Shown here one piece after another: positions 1 through 17,212 of a stretch of 64,000 nt of DNA. The notes below the pieces were generated by a model that was not told the origin of the DNA, did no database searches, and saw only the letters and a program-made list of their open reading frames with translations. Position numbers and translations under genes: made by a program. Numbering within the stretch: the first letter of the stretch is position 1; the number at the start of each line of letters is the position of its first letter. The stretch is taken from positions 1-64,000 of the forward strand of contig NOWV01000116.1 of assembly GCA_003344405.1 (NCBI GenBank). Direction: 5' to 3'. Source of the DNA: Trichoplax sp. H2. Lineage: Eukaryota; Placozoa; Uniplacotomia; Trichoplacea.

Positions 1-1264
1 GTACAAATCGACTGCCAATTGCTTCACTTGGATTGAGAGTAGACTTTGACTAGGTGGAAGGTGTCATTTCATACAGTGTATAGTACTCCACTACAGTGTA
101 CAGTGTACAGTGTACAGTCGTGAATCACCGACTATTCTTAGAGTACTGTAGCTTTGGCTGCAGTACAAATCGACTGCCAATTGCTTCACTACCGTGGAAA
201 ATCCAACAACCGACAAAATCGTTGGCCAGACTAACGACATACATGACATCTATGTGTGTCCATGTCGATGTCTAGACAGTAGATATACACCATAACCACA
301 AGGCTATGGACGATCTTGATGCAATAGAAGCAGTGTGTCATGGACTACTGCCCCCCAACAAGAAAGGGAGACGTAAAGCGATCGTCGACTATAGTAATGA
401 TATGGAGGCCGATTATTTCCGTCCTCATTTCAACTCTATCGCATAACGAACGCACCATTGCCCTGGCTGTCGTTGACATGGAAATGAGCTGCCAATAGGG
501 CTGCCAAGTTGATTTTGCGCAGTATGCAATACGCTGGGATGGGTTGCATAGAGTAGATTGAGGGGAAAATGGATAAGCCTCAACATGATTTTGCACTGAT
601 GGCTGCTTTGGATCGCTCTTGCTTTCCTTTTAGTGTTAGTCCAAATGATACTGTAGAAAGTTTGCAAGAGGAGAGATTTGGACATGATACTACGTCTAGA
701 CAGTATTTTACAACGCACTAGTTTCAGGCATGACGGTGAAAAATGGATCTAGTACTAGTAACTGTACAGTGTACAGTAGCAGTAGCGATTGCCCTCGCCA
801 GAGGACACTGCAAACTTGGCCACTTTTCACAAATTGGTGCCTACAGTAGAAAGTCCATTTTTCAATTAGCCTCTTTTGGATAGTTTCATTGAGGGTTTGA
901 CCATCGACAGGAACTAGATTGACCATCACAGCTTTCGATCATGTTCATTTCTCCAAGCTCTTTTTGATCCCTGCCATCAGTCCCCGTCAAGAAGGACGAG
1001 GACTTGTTCCAGTAGTCGGTCCACGCAGTGCAAACTGCATTTCCATAGGAAACACTGTACTCGGCGGTACTGTATAGAACAGACTACTCGTCGAGTCACT
1101 TGTAGCCACTTGCATGTTCTACGGTAACTCGATGGCATCCAGTCCGAACTCCGTACGTCCGAGTATACAGTGCCAAGTCAAGAGTCGATATCTACTGGAC
1201 GGATGACATTGACTGACCAGTGTCTAGGAGCACGACATAGGCCTGAGACAAGGCAGAAAGCGCA
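1..1264. repeat. Repeat-rich interval with TACAGTGTACAGT-type palindromic tracts
   Basis: No gene could be assigned with confidence. A stretch of about 28 bases beginning GTACAAATCGACTGCC occurs at about 1-30 and again at about 163-191. Runs of TACAGTGTACAGT, which is close to its own reverse complement, occur near 75-120 and 760-780. Two short plus-strand frames look protein-like and are listed separately. Confidence 0.5.
306..719 (+). other. Possible short coding fragments, unassigned
   Basis: Two plus-strand open frames that begin with ATG have a protein-like composition. One covers 306-446 (46 aa, starting MDDLDAIEAVCHG, with a basic NKKGRRK patch). The other covers 570-719 (about 49 aa, starting MDKPQHDFALMAALD). 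They lie in different frames and I found no splice pair that joins them. They may be exons of a gene entering from the left, or chance frames. I recognise no family. Confidence 0.2.
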
Positions 1265-4200
1265 ATGACGGAGACGAAGAAAAGCAAAACGGTTTGTCAT
1301 CTGTCCAGTAAAACTGGTAAGTTGGAGTTGATTATTAATGGCTATGGCACTCATTCCATGTTGCAATGACAGATGTGTTATTCTAGTTTATCTTGATGTA
1401 AGATAGTGGGGTGAATGGATGATTAAACGGGTATAAAAAAGGGATTGAATAATGACTGTAAGTTGGGATCTTATACTGGGTCAAATGGCATACGCACTGT
1501 ACTGTATGGACGAGTATATTGGATGTGGTGTTGCTAGTTTTACATTCTGAAAGAATCTCTCTACCATTTGCAGTGGAAATGGAATCTGTTTTTTTGTCAC
1601 AAAGACAGTTATCACCCCAACACTGGATAACATACTTTCTCCCAATCAATCGCTGAATCATGCAAGTAGGACTCGTCATAGTAGGGGCGAAATACATGCG
1701 TTACGCTGGACTACTGTATATAGACCAACAGCAAACTTGTCACCGTAATGGTGAAGGATGCTTTTATTCTTAAGCCTAGTTTAGAAGGATGAATGGCAGC
1801 GCTTACACAAACTTTATGCCCTATTAATGCTATTGAAGCCGCCGCATTAACCCATTAAATGATGACTATATGTTGAATTTCCTGATCGATTTCCTAATAG
1901 TACAGTTGATGAAGTAAATAGGAGACGGCATCTTTGTCTTCGTATCGACACGCAATAGGCATAGCAATCGAGTAGACTGTAAATCGTCCAATCTGCCAGG
2001 TCTGCGTATGGATTGCGGTGAATTTTGACCAAGATTGGCTAGTTAGTAAATACTATATGGGTAATCATGTCTTATACTGTTCAGACTGGAAGAAATGGAT
2101 AACTTACTGATTACTCCTTGTCTCTCTTGCTGTTCTGTAATCACGATAATGTCCTATTTTGGGCTACACTTTAGCATGCTGATAGAGAACCCAGTGCGCT
2201 GCACGGTCTTCATGACATAGATGTAGTGTATTCCAAAAATGGGTGCTCGTAACACAAGCTAATTGGATGTCAATTTGAATTATTAACAGGCAAATTATGC
2301 CGCTATCCGCATCGACAATGTTTAAGAAAACCAATTACTGGGTATTCCTACTGTGTTCGCCATATCTTACGTGATAAAAACAGCCCTTATGTGCAATGTA
2401 GCTATGTTGGAAAAGTTGGCAAAAACTCTGGTAAACAGTGCTTTTTCGCAGCTCTGAAGAATCCACAACACAAAAGGTAAATTGTGCATGTAGTATGTCA
2501 CTAGATATACCCTGTCAAGTCGGAAAGCGTAGCAATATAGCATTGTAGATTATAACTTTGCTTTGCGATAATATTCTGCTATATTTCATACCTGTTCAAA
2601 ACATGGATAACATCCATAGACAGTGCATGAAGGATGACAACCCAATATCATTATTTTAAAATAGACTGTAAAGTAGTTCTCAATCATTATCTTCAAAATA
2701 TTGAAAAGTTAAATATGTTTCCAATGTTAGCAAAGTGATAGGACGTCTAGCCAGTTCAGTGTATAGAAATAATATAATATGATGAGATAACTTCAATAGT
2801 ACTCTATTCTTCATAAAGTACAGTAAGCATTTAGCCTCCTGTCATAATAAATTAATTTGCAGTGAAATCATTAATCATGTGCTTAACTGGTTATAGCCAA
2901 CTATGCAAATTTCATCATCAACAACAACAACGTAAGCAAACCAAGAAACTACCATGTAAAGGCAAAAAGAAAAAAATTGCCATTGGTGAAATGATACTAA
3001 ATCACTTACAGAGTTGTTATGATCCAACTACCTCTACCAATGCTAACAATAAAAGTAACAAGAAACGAAACAAAAATCCAACTCCGTTAACTCCATCCAA
3101 TAAACGAAACGATTCGCAATCTCAATTCTCTGATGGTTAGTGTTATGATAACTATCAAATTTCGCAAGCCGTACTGTATCATCTTTTAAAATATATTAAT
3201 ACGCCTATCATTACCTACCTTAATGCTCATCATTCTTTGACTATTTCTAGTTATCGTTAATGTAGCTTAAATTTAAAACGTGTAAGATTCTAAGGTGTTA
3301 TTACACCTGACCTCTTAAACAGTACAAGCATTAGCAGAATACGATAAATGTACGAATGATGGTTAGTGTTCAATAGAAGTTCTATTGCAATTAAAGTTAA
3401 ACATATTTTTATTAAAGATGAGATTGTTATAAACAATGATAACGAAGCCAGTAGCACATTTGCAAAATTACCTGTTGAAGATGTCTGGCGAGGAGATGCT
3501 GATAGCGAAGCGGAATCTGACGGCATGGATGAAGACTTTCAGTTATTAAAGTAACGATTGCTTTTTTCATTAGTTTCTGTCAACTGTCATGGTGACCATG
3601 AATAGCTTACCAAAGACATGTTTTAAGGGTTTGTTACCAGCCACTTTGCACTCATTTACTTCTTGTCATTACAGGAATGCCAATGTCTACACTGAAAAGG
3701 AAGCTTGTAAAATTTATTGTCAAAAATTATCAAAGTTAAAAGAATTATATAATGATCAGTTGGATTGGATGCAATCCCTTTTACGAAAAAAAAGGAAACA
3801 GTATTTGGCGTCTGTCAAAGGAGTCGAAGATTTAACAGGTTCATTTATGATTTCATTTTCTCAGAAATGAATAAAAATAAATTGATGATAGCTTTCGGAT
3901 TTCGCGATTTGGGAGCACGTACGACAATTATCTTAACATGACTAAAACGCGTTTTCATTTAGGCGTCAAGAGTGAAGGAGAGACGATTCGTTCTTACGCT
4001 ACTGCGGCTTATCGACGTTATCAAACAAAGTTTGGTAAAGAAGCTCTCTTGTTGAAGCATACAAAAGAAAAGGATGGAAAAGTTACGAGCTATAAGGGAT
4101 TAACCCAACGATGCATTTACAACAAGAATGGAGTTAAATGTTCGAGAAGGTGCTTACCATTGACCAAATACTGTTCCAGACATATCTGCTTCGATTCTGA

Positions 4201-4456
4201 ACAAGTCTTGTTTCGGAAATGCTCATTTATTGGCAGTAATCAACATTCTTGCTCGTATTCTGTTAGTTTAATCAGTGATATCTCTACTTGCCCGTTACAT
4301 ACACAACCGAAAATTGAAGATAAGGGAAATCAGTCAGTCGACGGTGATGTAACTTCAACAAATAACACCCTGGGTAATAACATAAATACAGTTCATAGTA
4401 TTAGCAATGTCAACAACGATAATGAGCAGGATGAAATTGTGGTGGATGACATTTAA
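1265..4456 (+). CDS. KANSL2: KANSL2: NSL histone acetyltransferase complex subunit 2
   Basis: Six exons (1265-1316, 2290-2476, 2897-3135, 3418-3550, 3675-3838, 3963-4456) join in phase to 1269 nt, giving 422 aa. KANSL2 is a non-catalytic subunit of the nuclear KAT8/MOF NSL complex, which acetylates histone H4. Two Cys/His modules of the zf-C3Hc3H type are visible: one near residues 21-75 (CRYPHRQC, YCVRHIL, QCSY) and one near 308-365 (RCIYNKNGVKC, YCSRHIC). The acidic block VEDVWRGDADSEAES and the block VYTEKEA...LYNDQLDWMQSLL match the vertebrate protein in the same order. The first exon (MTETKKSK...) was chosen because it ends in a strong GTAAGT donor in the right phase and precedes the first zinc module. 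It is the least certain part, as is the acceptor at 3417. The human protein is longer, about 490 aa. Confidence 0.85.
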
Positions 4457-5561
4457 TTGGTTGCTCATGCTAATGTACTTATTGCTGATCTTTGTAAAGT
4501 GATTTCGTTAAGGAAGGCATTTTCTTCATGTTCATCTGTCAATTTGTATTATATATGATGCGTCGCTCTAAAAGCAGACTATGAATTAGGGAATTTGCAG
4601 TGACTTGCAACAGTGGATACGTGTTACTAATGCCATTCCTAATGTCAATTAAGAAACAGTTATCAATGATCACAGCCTCTAATGTTCTTGGTAAAATCGA
4701 AATAGGATCATTGGTTACTGCAATTATTTTATTTTGTATATATCCTGCTGCAGTGTATGAAATGTAAACTAACTGCATTACTGTAGATTTATGCGACCCT
4801 ACCTGAAAATAGAGACGAATTTTACTACAAATTTTTCTAGTGTATAATAGAAGATGCCAGAAACTTGGCAATTTTGAAATAACGAGCTTATGTTACACTA
4901 CTCAGAGTAGTCGACCCATGTTTTCTGATTCAGCTTATTTATTGTCAAATACTTGTTGAAGTACCATTAACATTAATAAAAATGGCTTTAAGTAAGCGTA
5001 CTGTGAATTGTCCGTATTTTTTATAGAGATCAGTTATACATCGCTATACATGATTTAGTGTACGTGGCATTCTTCGAAAAGTTCGCCTTACCTAACATAA
5101 AATTATCAATCGTAATTCTGGTACATTATTGATGTAAAATAGCATAGAAAATACATTTATTGCAATGTTTATATAATTAGTGATGGGCTAATGCTGTAAT
5201 AAAATCACGTCAGATTATATTTAATTAACGAAGGCGATTAGCTTTATCATCTATGTAAATCATAGAAGAATGTTAAGTCAGAATTTTCATAATAATTCTG
5301 GCTGTAACTGTAATACCAATATAAGAGTGAACGTTAAACAGCTTTTTATTTAATAATTAATTAATGAATTATAATTAGTTTACAGTAGCGCTAAATTAAA
5401 ATCTTTCCTATTTATCAACTGTACACTTATAAATACGTTAATTTAAAACTTCCGTTACATTTATGCATTTGATAATGTCCTTTCACATTTCAGATAATAT
5501 CCTAATCACAACCTCTGCAGTAGAAATAGATATAAGCGCATATCAACCCCCAATTAACAGT
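4457..5561. other. Convergent intergenic interval, KANSL2 / YME1L 3' ends
   Basis: This AT-rich DNA separates two genes that transcribe toward each other. I see no exon with paired splice signals and no clear repeat. The 110-aa minus-strand open frame at 4539-4871 resembles no family I know and I do not treat it as a gene. Confidence 0.5.
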
Positions 5562-9516
<3,955 letters not shown>

Positions 9517-11286
9517 CTAGTTTCTGTAAAGGAATTGACGACTTTGATAGCGAGGTTAAAGCCAAATCTTTCCACCAATTGTTGGGCAAATTGAGCTGGC
9601 GTAATTCTTCCGCTAATATCTTCTGTAAATTAGACAAGATATTGGTTGAGTGGGAAGATAAATTGTCGTGCAAAGGTAGTGATCAATCAACTGTTGCATC
9701 TTTATGTAAACTTTATGATCAGTTCGATTGAATGCCTTTTATTGTCATCGATTCACCTGGGTTTGTTGGGTGATGATTGATAGTTCTTTTTGGTAGTTCT
9801 TTGCTACTTGAGCTTGCTGTTGACGTTTATGTCTTGCAGTAGCAGAGCTTGTGGCTATGGCAGTCGTCTTGATTGTGTTAAGTAACGCCAAAGCTTCGTT
9901 GATGACTGTCGAGATCTAGAATAGAAAGAATTTTGTAAAGTGTCATTACAACAGCTTGAATAGTTACTTTCATTTGTGTTGTATAAAACAGCGTGCCGAT
10001 CGAAATAACTACTATCCACAGAATCTATTCAACCTGAAGTGACGTCGTTGAAGCTAGATTTAGCTCTAGTGTGTCTTTGACATCAACTACTGTATGTAGC
10101 GATTTCATCGCCTAAACTGAAATAAATGAACACTCTATTGGTGTTGGTAAGCCTTGCCCTTTATTTTCCTTTGGTATTTGATATTGACGTCTACCGTAGC
10201 TATCACAAGGCTACAAGTTGAAACTACGGCAGAGACTGTTTTACCGAAGAGACTATTCTCTATCTTATGTGATGCTTTGAGGTTACAGATCGCAATCCAA
10301 TACTGTACCAATCGTATAGCATCATGAAGTTGGTATGGTAGCAATGTCTCAACGTTGCCCCTAACATACTGTCCGCATTTTGATGGACATGATTGACGTG
10401 GCCTTGTTGTGATGAGATCATTTTAAGCGATAGTCAAGATTGGCCAATGTTGCTATGTGAGCCATCGTCAGTGTGTGATTTTGAGGTTATTTTCTCGGTA
10501 TTTTGCTCAATTGTAGGCTAATACAGTATCCTAGTCTATGACCGTCTTAACCCATAGCACAGTCATTGATGGTAATCATCATCATACGCTTGGCGGGTTA
10601 CATCATCTTTTTCCAATGATCGTCATTCATAGTAGAGTACTACTATCATTACTATAATAGTGCTGGCCGATTGTGGTGATGTATGACTTTGATATATGGA
10701 AAGGTAAAAGTGGAAGATTCCGATTGGGTGACATAGGATGCTTGCTGCATACTCAATCCATTTGTACTGGCCAAGACTATCCCTATAATCATCATGATGG
10801 AAGACGAGCTAGGCTTTATAAAGGGATTCAGGAATGTGTCTTCCAAGTTGGAACATGACTCAAGTACACCGTAGTTTGTACTGGTTGTGTTTGATTGGGT
10901 ATTTGGCTACAGTCATGATGACCAAGTCTTTTTAGTCGTTGTATGATTCAATGTGGAAACTGTCTGTACGATAGTTTCTTTGCCAATTTTTGCTCTAGTC
11001 CAGTCCATTTTGCTTTTCTCCATCACCATGGATGGGGAATCTGTGGTCTCTTTCTACCCAGTGTTAGTACAATGACTGTAGTGTACTGTACCGTGGTCAA
11101 AGTGAAGCACATGCAAGACAACCAGCATGTTGGCGATGTTGATGGCCCAAAGGCAAGAAACTACTGTCTGACAGCACTATCTTAACAAGTCTATATCAAA
11201 TGCTGACTTACCTGAGCATTACCCAAAGCATTTGTAAACTGCATGGCAAAATCCAAGTTGGCACACAGCAAGGCTGGCGGACACCG

Positions 11287-12825
11287 CTAATGAAAACTTT
11301 CCACACGCTTACTGACACACAGTGTGATTGCGGTTAGAGAAAGTCACTGAGGTTGAGTGGTGTCGGACAGCACTGAGTTGGTTGGGGCTGATGTAACCTC
11401 ACCTTTGACGTCGCTCCTGCAGCTGACAGGAGTACAGTACTGTCCACTGTAGCGTGAAGTACAGTGTACTGTACACTGTACAGTACAGTGTCAGCCAGTT
11501 CTCTCTACAGTGTACAGTACAGTACTGTCCACTGTAGGGTGGAATACAGTACTGTACTGTACAGTACAGCACGATGTCAGCCACTTCTCTCTACAGTGTA
11601 CAGTACTGTAGAGTGGAGTACAGCGTACTGTACACTGCACTGTACTGTACAGTATAGCACCGTGTCAGCCAGTTCTCTTTTGAGCCCGGGTGAATGGGAT
11701 TGTTGACGACTGCTCGATATCAGTACAGTATAGTACTGTACACTGTAGAGTGGAGTACAGTGTACTGTACAGTACAGCACGGTGTCAGCCAGTTCTCTCT
11801 ACAGTGTACAGTACCGTACTGTACACTGTAGAGTGGAGTACAGTGTACTGTACACCGTACAGTACAGCACGGTGTCAGCCAGTTCTCTTTCGAGCGCTAT
11901 GATGGTGGGTGAATGGGTGAGTGATTGTTGACGACTGCTCGATATGGCCAGTGTATTTAGGGTTAAATGGGTTAAGATTGATCCAACGTCATGGTCGATG
12001 ATTGATACTGTAGTCATGGTGTACTGTACTACTAAACTTGAATCTTCTGTACAGTACTTGGTTCAACTTTAGTACCAGTAGATATACTGTAACCCTAACC
12101 GTGTAAATTGTCCACTACTGTAAAAAGTGCTCGAGAATTTTCCATTTTCCAGTCCATTGTACTGTACAGTACAGTACAGTACTGTACACTGTACTCTGTG
12201 CAATACTGTAGTGTGCATTGTCTAACGCCATGCCGTGTTCCACTACCGTCCATCGTGCGGTCTGTACAGTACCATGATATTCTGTCAACTGCAAGTTTTC
12301 CAGAAAAGTGCGTGAATATGAACATTCATCCTATATATATACTGTATATCATGTATAATATGTATATGTATGTTATCATCATGTATATAAATGTATTCCA
12401 CTGCGTGGCAGCCAGTGACTGCCACACAGTGAAAGACTGTACTGGACTAGACTGGTTGTGTTCATACTGACAGCATGATATTGTACTGTACTGCAAGGTT
12501 GACGTCATACAGTACACTACACTACCTTTGACTACAGTACAGTATAACGACAGACTATTGTCAGCGCTCACTCACAACCAGACGGAGTCGAAAGTACTGT
12601 AGGCTTGTACTGTAGACTGGAGTACAGCAGACTGAAATCATGACGTCATCCGCGCCCCATCGACTCTACAGTCTACAGTGTACAGTGCACAGTACTCGAT
12701 TACACTAGACTAATACTGACTGTGTTGAATAGAGTACGCGAGTTTGCTTCGCCGCCGCTTGCAAAGGTGCGTAAAATTCACAAGCCAGAGCGGATTGGAA
12801 CGCCAGACTGCTGACGAATTGGACT
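11287..12825. repeat. Divergent intergenic interval filled with palindromic TACAGT/GTAC repeats
   Basis: The interval lies between a minus-strand gene and cyclin T on the plus strand. From about 11400 to 11900 a tandem array with a unit of about 88 bp repeats the phrase GTGTCAGCCAGTTCTCTCTAC; copies are centred near 11491, 11575, 11664, 11784 and 11874. Units are linked by runs such as TACAGTGTACAGTACTGTAC that are nearly self-complementary. More such runs occur at 12150-12200, 12480-12550 and 12600-12700. The Tyr/Ser/Val-rich open frames on both strands (LYSTVQYST type) are products of the repeat and not genes. Confidence 0.75.
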
Positions 12826-15800
12826 ATGGCGACTGCAAATGCTTCCTCGTCTGGATCATCGTCGAGTAGTTGTAATGCGGCAGATTTTGCTGTTACTAAC
12901 TTTTATTTTAGTGATACAGAACTGCAAAATACCCCTTCACGGCGTAACGACATTAGCGTCGCAACGGAGTTATATTATCGTCAAACATGTGCCCTTTGTA
13001 TACAAGAACTAGGCATGAAGCTGGGAGCGTATCCACTTTCCAATATTCATGTTCATATTGTCCTCGGTCAACTTGTCCATTGCTCTGTTGTACCAATTGA
13101 TTTTCTTGTCAAGTCTTGAATGGACAATCAGTAAAAAAAATAACAGTGATCAGTAATGTAGGATATCTCGTCGGACAGTTTTTAATCCACTTTTCACGGC
13201 CATTTTGGACGTATTGTTAGACCAGTCAAGTCAAGGCTTGAAGAGGACAGACTTTCCCTTCAAGGGGTAATGTTCCATTCATGTCTTCACGACTCTATAC
13301 AGTACTATACATTTTTTCCACCATTCCATTTTTTTTTCATGCCTTTTTCATGCCTTTTTCATGCATGCTACATGCATCCAATCTTCCACATATCCATTCA
13401 CGCTGCATACAATCATGAAAATAATAAACGAATAAGCTGAAATAACATGACTTTTGATTCTTCAATGTATTCCTTAACGTTACTACTAGCAATCAATTAA
13501 CAATTAATACAGCATTGGTTTACATGCATCGATTTTATATGTTTCACTCTTTAGCAAGTTATAACCTAAAGGTAAGCGGCGGCCATGTTGAATTTTCCAT
13601 GGAGGATACAATCAATCAATTCTTCAATGGACAAATTATTTTTCCAATGTTGAGTATCCGATAAATAGTACTGCTTTGAAACGTATTGAAAAAAAATGTG
13701 CTTTTTAATCGCAGAATATAGCAGCTTGTGCTATCTTCCTTGCTTCTAAATCAGAAGAACACCCGAATAAGTTAAATAAAGTCATCACTGCTGCCTATGA
13801 GTATTTTAGTCATGAAAGTTCGCCTTTAGACCCTAAATCCGAGGTAACTTGATAACATCCAATGAATTGTACGTACTCAAAATGGCTTTAATCTTATTGT
13901 AATAGGTAGAATAATAATATTGTACGTGATAACCAGATAGAATGATGATGATGATGATATAGTACCAAGCGTACAAGTCAGATGATAGTCTTGCTAGAAC
14001 TTTCGTATTGCATGACTACTGCATTGATTTGCACCAATTTACAAATAAAGGTGTTCTACTTGCCATTTCAACTACGATCCACTTTTCTAAGATTATTCAA
14101 TCATCTTGCAGAAATTTCTCAAGCTGTCTCAAGATCTTGTCGACAACGAATATGCGATGTTGTTAACATTAGGCAAGTGTGCCTTAGGTTTTTCTTACCA
14201 ATGATGAGTAAGACCAGATATGATAGCTACTAGTTTTACTACAGGCTTTGACATTGAAATCATGCATCCACATACGCACGTTATAAAGTGCTTACATGGC
14301 TTGAAAGGTAAGACTTGCATCATATTCCATTCATTTTACAATATACTATGGATTTGAATGCACATATCACTGATAGCAATTCCTATACTGTAGTCTTCTC
14401 CATAAATTGAAAATGAATGAATTCGTTATCTAGCTTGACTCTTCAAATTTACTAATTTTGTTGTTTTATCTTGTTTCTAAGTAGGCATGAAAGAACTAGC
14501 ACAGACTGCCTATTTCCTAGCTTCGCAGAGGTAAGTCTATTCTGTAGTCATGCTTGACCGTAGTTTAAGATCAAATCATGATAGACACTAATGTGCTCTT
14601 TCAACACAAATATACTTGTTTAGTTCGCATCTGAGTACGCTTTGTTTGCAACATAAGCCGGTTATCATAGCGGGAGTTTGCATTCATATCGCTTGTAAAT
14701 GGCTCGACATCGAGGTAACTCTAAGAGGAAGTCAATGAAATTATCTTAGTGTTAGCACATGGACAGCCGATTGTTCTATAATTATCATATTTTTCTCTCA
14801 CCTATAGCTACCCATTTTGAAAGATGGAGGGGCTTGGTACAAATCGCTTGATCCTCATATATCCTTAAAACAGCTTGATGGTACATAGTTACATAATAGG
14901 ATTACAATATATATTTTATTTGTTACCTATCTATTTAACTGCGAGTATCATACTCGGCAGACTTGGCCTGCAAATTTCTCCACATAATCGACACATGCCC
15001 TAGTAAATTAAAGAAATCCGTTGCATTTAATATGGATAAGGTAATTTACTTTGCTAGAATCTTATGATTCCCTTGAATTGCGATGCCCTGTACAATTTCA
15101 TTATAATTATTGTGTTGTATACTGTCAATTCTTTTTTGGTAATTGTAATCATGCATTTTCTTGCCAAGGCTGGACTTAAACAAAGTGAAATTGTTCGAAA
15201 GCGTTTTATGAGTGGAGGAAGTAATTCACTTCCTTCTAGTATTAAAAGTAAGGAGCAATCTTCATCCTTTGGTAACACGAATAAAAGTACTACAGCCACA
15301 ATTTCTAAAGCTACTACTAAAAATGATGACAAGAATGAGGCTAACCACTCCGAAGTACATTCAGAAGCAAGAAAAAACAAGCTATCAGATGAAAAACATG
15401 TTAGCGATACAATACAAAATGATAAAACTGATCCCACTCCTACATTGTCTGCATCTTCGGATAAGACGATGATAGCAAATGCGTTGACGCAGCGAGTACC
15501 AACAATAAGAACGAATCTCGCTTCTCAATCGGAAACGTTAAGAAAATCATCATCTACTCCGAATTTTATGAATTATGGGCATTCACAGTCTAATTCAAGA
15601 CTCGTGGGACACATGGCGCAGAGCCAAAAAAGAAAGTTGGAGCCAGATATTGCCGAACAGGAAAACTCAGATGTCGCGCCTCATTCTAAGAAGCACATGA
15701 TAGAAAATAATTCTGCAGATCATACACATCATAGTCATGATGATCGAGACAATGGCGCTAGAGCAGTTGAAATAGATAAAACTACTGCAGATGTAAATGA

Positions 15801-15957
15801 AAGCAGTAGCATTACCTCATCTGTTTTGAATACTGAAAAGTGCAAGGATGAAGGTGTGGACGTACCGTTGCCTTTGCCTGCTGATAAATCAGTCCCACAG
15901 AAATCGCTACCTACGATACCATTGCGGACGACTAATAATATCGACTCAGAAATTTAA
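12826..15957 (+). CDS. CCNT: Cyclin T (P-TEFb cyclin subunit)
   Basis: Ten exons (12826-13028, 13490-13571, 13715-13843, 14112-14172, 14245-14307, 14485-14530, 14624-14714, 14808-14880, 14961-15040, 15169-15957) sum to 1617 nt, giving 538 aa. Cyclin T binds CDK9 to form P-TEFb, the nuclear kinase that phosphorylates the RNA polymerase II tail and releases paused polymerase. The N-terminal half carries both cyclin folds. Diagnostic strings in order are NTPSRR, QLTINTALVYMHRFYM, AACAIFLASKSEEHP, FDIEIMHPHTHVIKC, MKELAQTAYFLA and VCIHIACKW, all closely matching CCNT1/2. The C-terminal 262 aa, mostly one exon, are Ser/Thr/Lys-rich and disordered, with a short His cluster (HTHHSH, about 461-466) like the longer His-rich stretch of vertebrate cyclin T. 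Cyclin K is an alternative, but the His cluster and HPHTHV favour T. The intron after 14172 uses a GC donor. Confidence 0.88.
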
Positions 15958-17212
15958 CAAGAAATAATTTTAGTAATTGTCAATATTAAGCGTTTTGTAG
16001 TGTCGATTGAATGACAATATACGCGCATAATTCATTGCTACCATAGAGTATGGTCCAATACAGTTCTATACTGTTGTACAATTTTGATTTTATAGATTTT
16101 AACATAATCTTCCATTATAATGACTACTTTTCAGCACTTGAGTTATAATGTAAGCTATGGTATAATCGATAACTGTATTTATTTGCTGTAAAAGAAAAAA
16201 ATTACAGTACAGATAAAACTAAGTGTAATACTATTTGTGAAAATGTTACACTAAGAATGATGACTTGTTATTCTGTTATGTTGGATATGGTATGTAGAAA
16301 TTTATATACTGTTTTAATTTTTAAAATTTGGTTAATGTTTATACTCAACACTATTTCGCCTAAAAGGTTACTAGTTACATACTGTATGCATTGTCCACAT
16401 ACCAATGTACTTGTAAATATCGATTAATTTGTAATATGTATCACAGTGTGGTATAGGTACCGCTATATAAAAACTTTCAATCTATGACCTGCCCCCCCAA
16501 AAGTGCTTGTTAACAGTGGTTAGCTATTGTTGGACGATAGTTACCTGCTTCATCTAGTTGAAGATTTTCTATGCTAAACCTCGTTTAGATAGTCACTTGT
16601 ACCTAATAACGGTAAATTAAATATACACATTCACGTTTCCAAGGCTGCAAGGTATTACTGCGGTGATGTTGCTATAATCAACACTATACTGAAATGTTGA
16701 ATGCTTGTCTAATATTCATAATAGTGAAATTCTTCTTTCCACTGTATTATAATAATGCCTCTGTATAAATAAACTGCTACATAATCAAGTGCTAACAAAA
16801 TTTATTTGGTAGGTCAGATAGTAATTATTGTTGCCTCACTGTTCTCTGTTTATTCACGATCTATATTTGTATTTTATTGTAAGAATTAACAGACATTTCC
16901 AATTTCAAAGCTTGTCGTAACATACCAATATATATGCCTAAATTGGTTGATAAGTGTATTTGTCATACAAAAAATAAAATTGGTTCCAGTTTATGTACAG
17001 ATGACGGTGAATAATAGCGTATGAGCAGCTCGACTCTTGTAAATATGTTGAATGGCTGAGCGGTGGTCAACATTCTGACATAGTAGCTTATGCTAAAATT
17101 TTCTTAAAATTTGCACAAAGATGTTCGATAATTCTCAATAATATACCGTACATTATTCAATCATATTCTACAGCACTAGACAGCATTATATACGCGTATA
17201 TATCAAGTTTGT
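15958..17212. other. Convergent intergenic interval, cyclin T / RRM gene
   Basis: This is AT-rich sequence between the stop codon of cyclin T and the stop codon of the minus-strand RRM gene. I see no open frame with coding character and no repeat array. Confidence 0.55.

Noticed and set aside
11399-12571. Many open frames rich in Tyr, Ser, Thr, Val and Cys on both strands
   Set aside because: They are translations of TACAGTGTACAGT-type repeats, which lack stop codons in most frames. They occur equally on both strands.
13982-14233. 83-codon open frame inside the cyclin T locus
   Set aside because: It covers intron sequence. The real exon at 14112-14172 uses another frame and matches the cyclin T segment QDLV...LLTLG.
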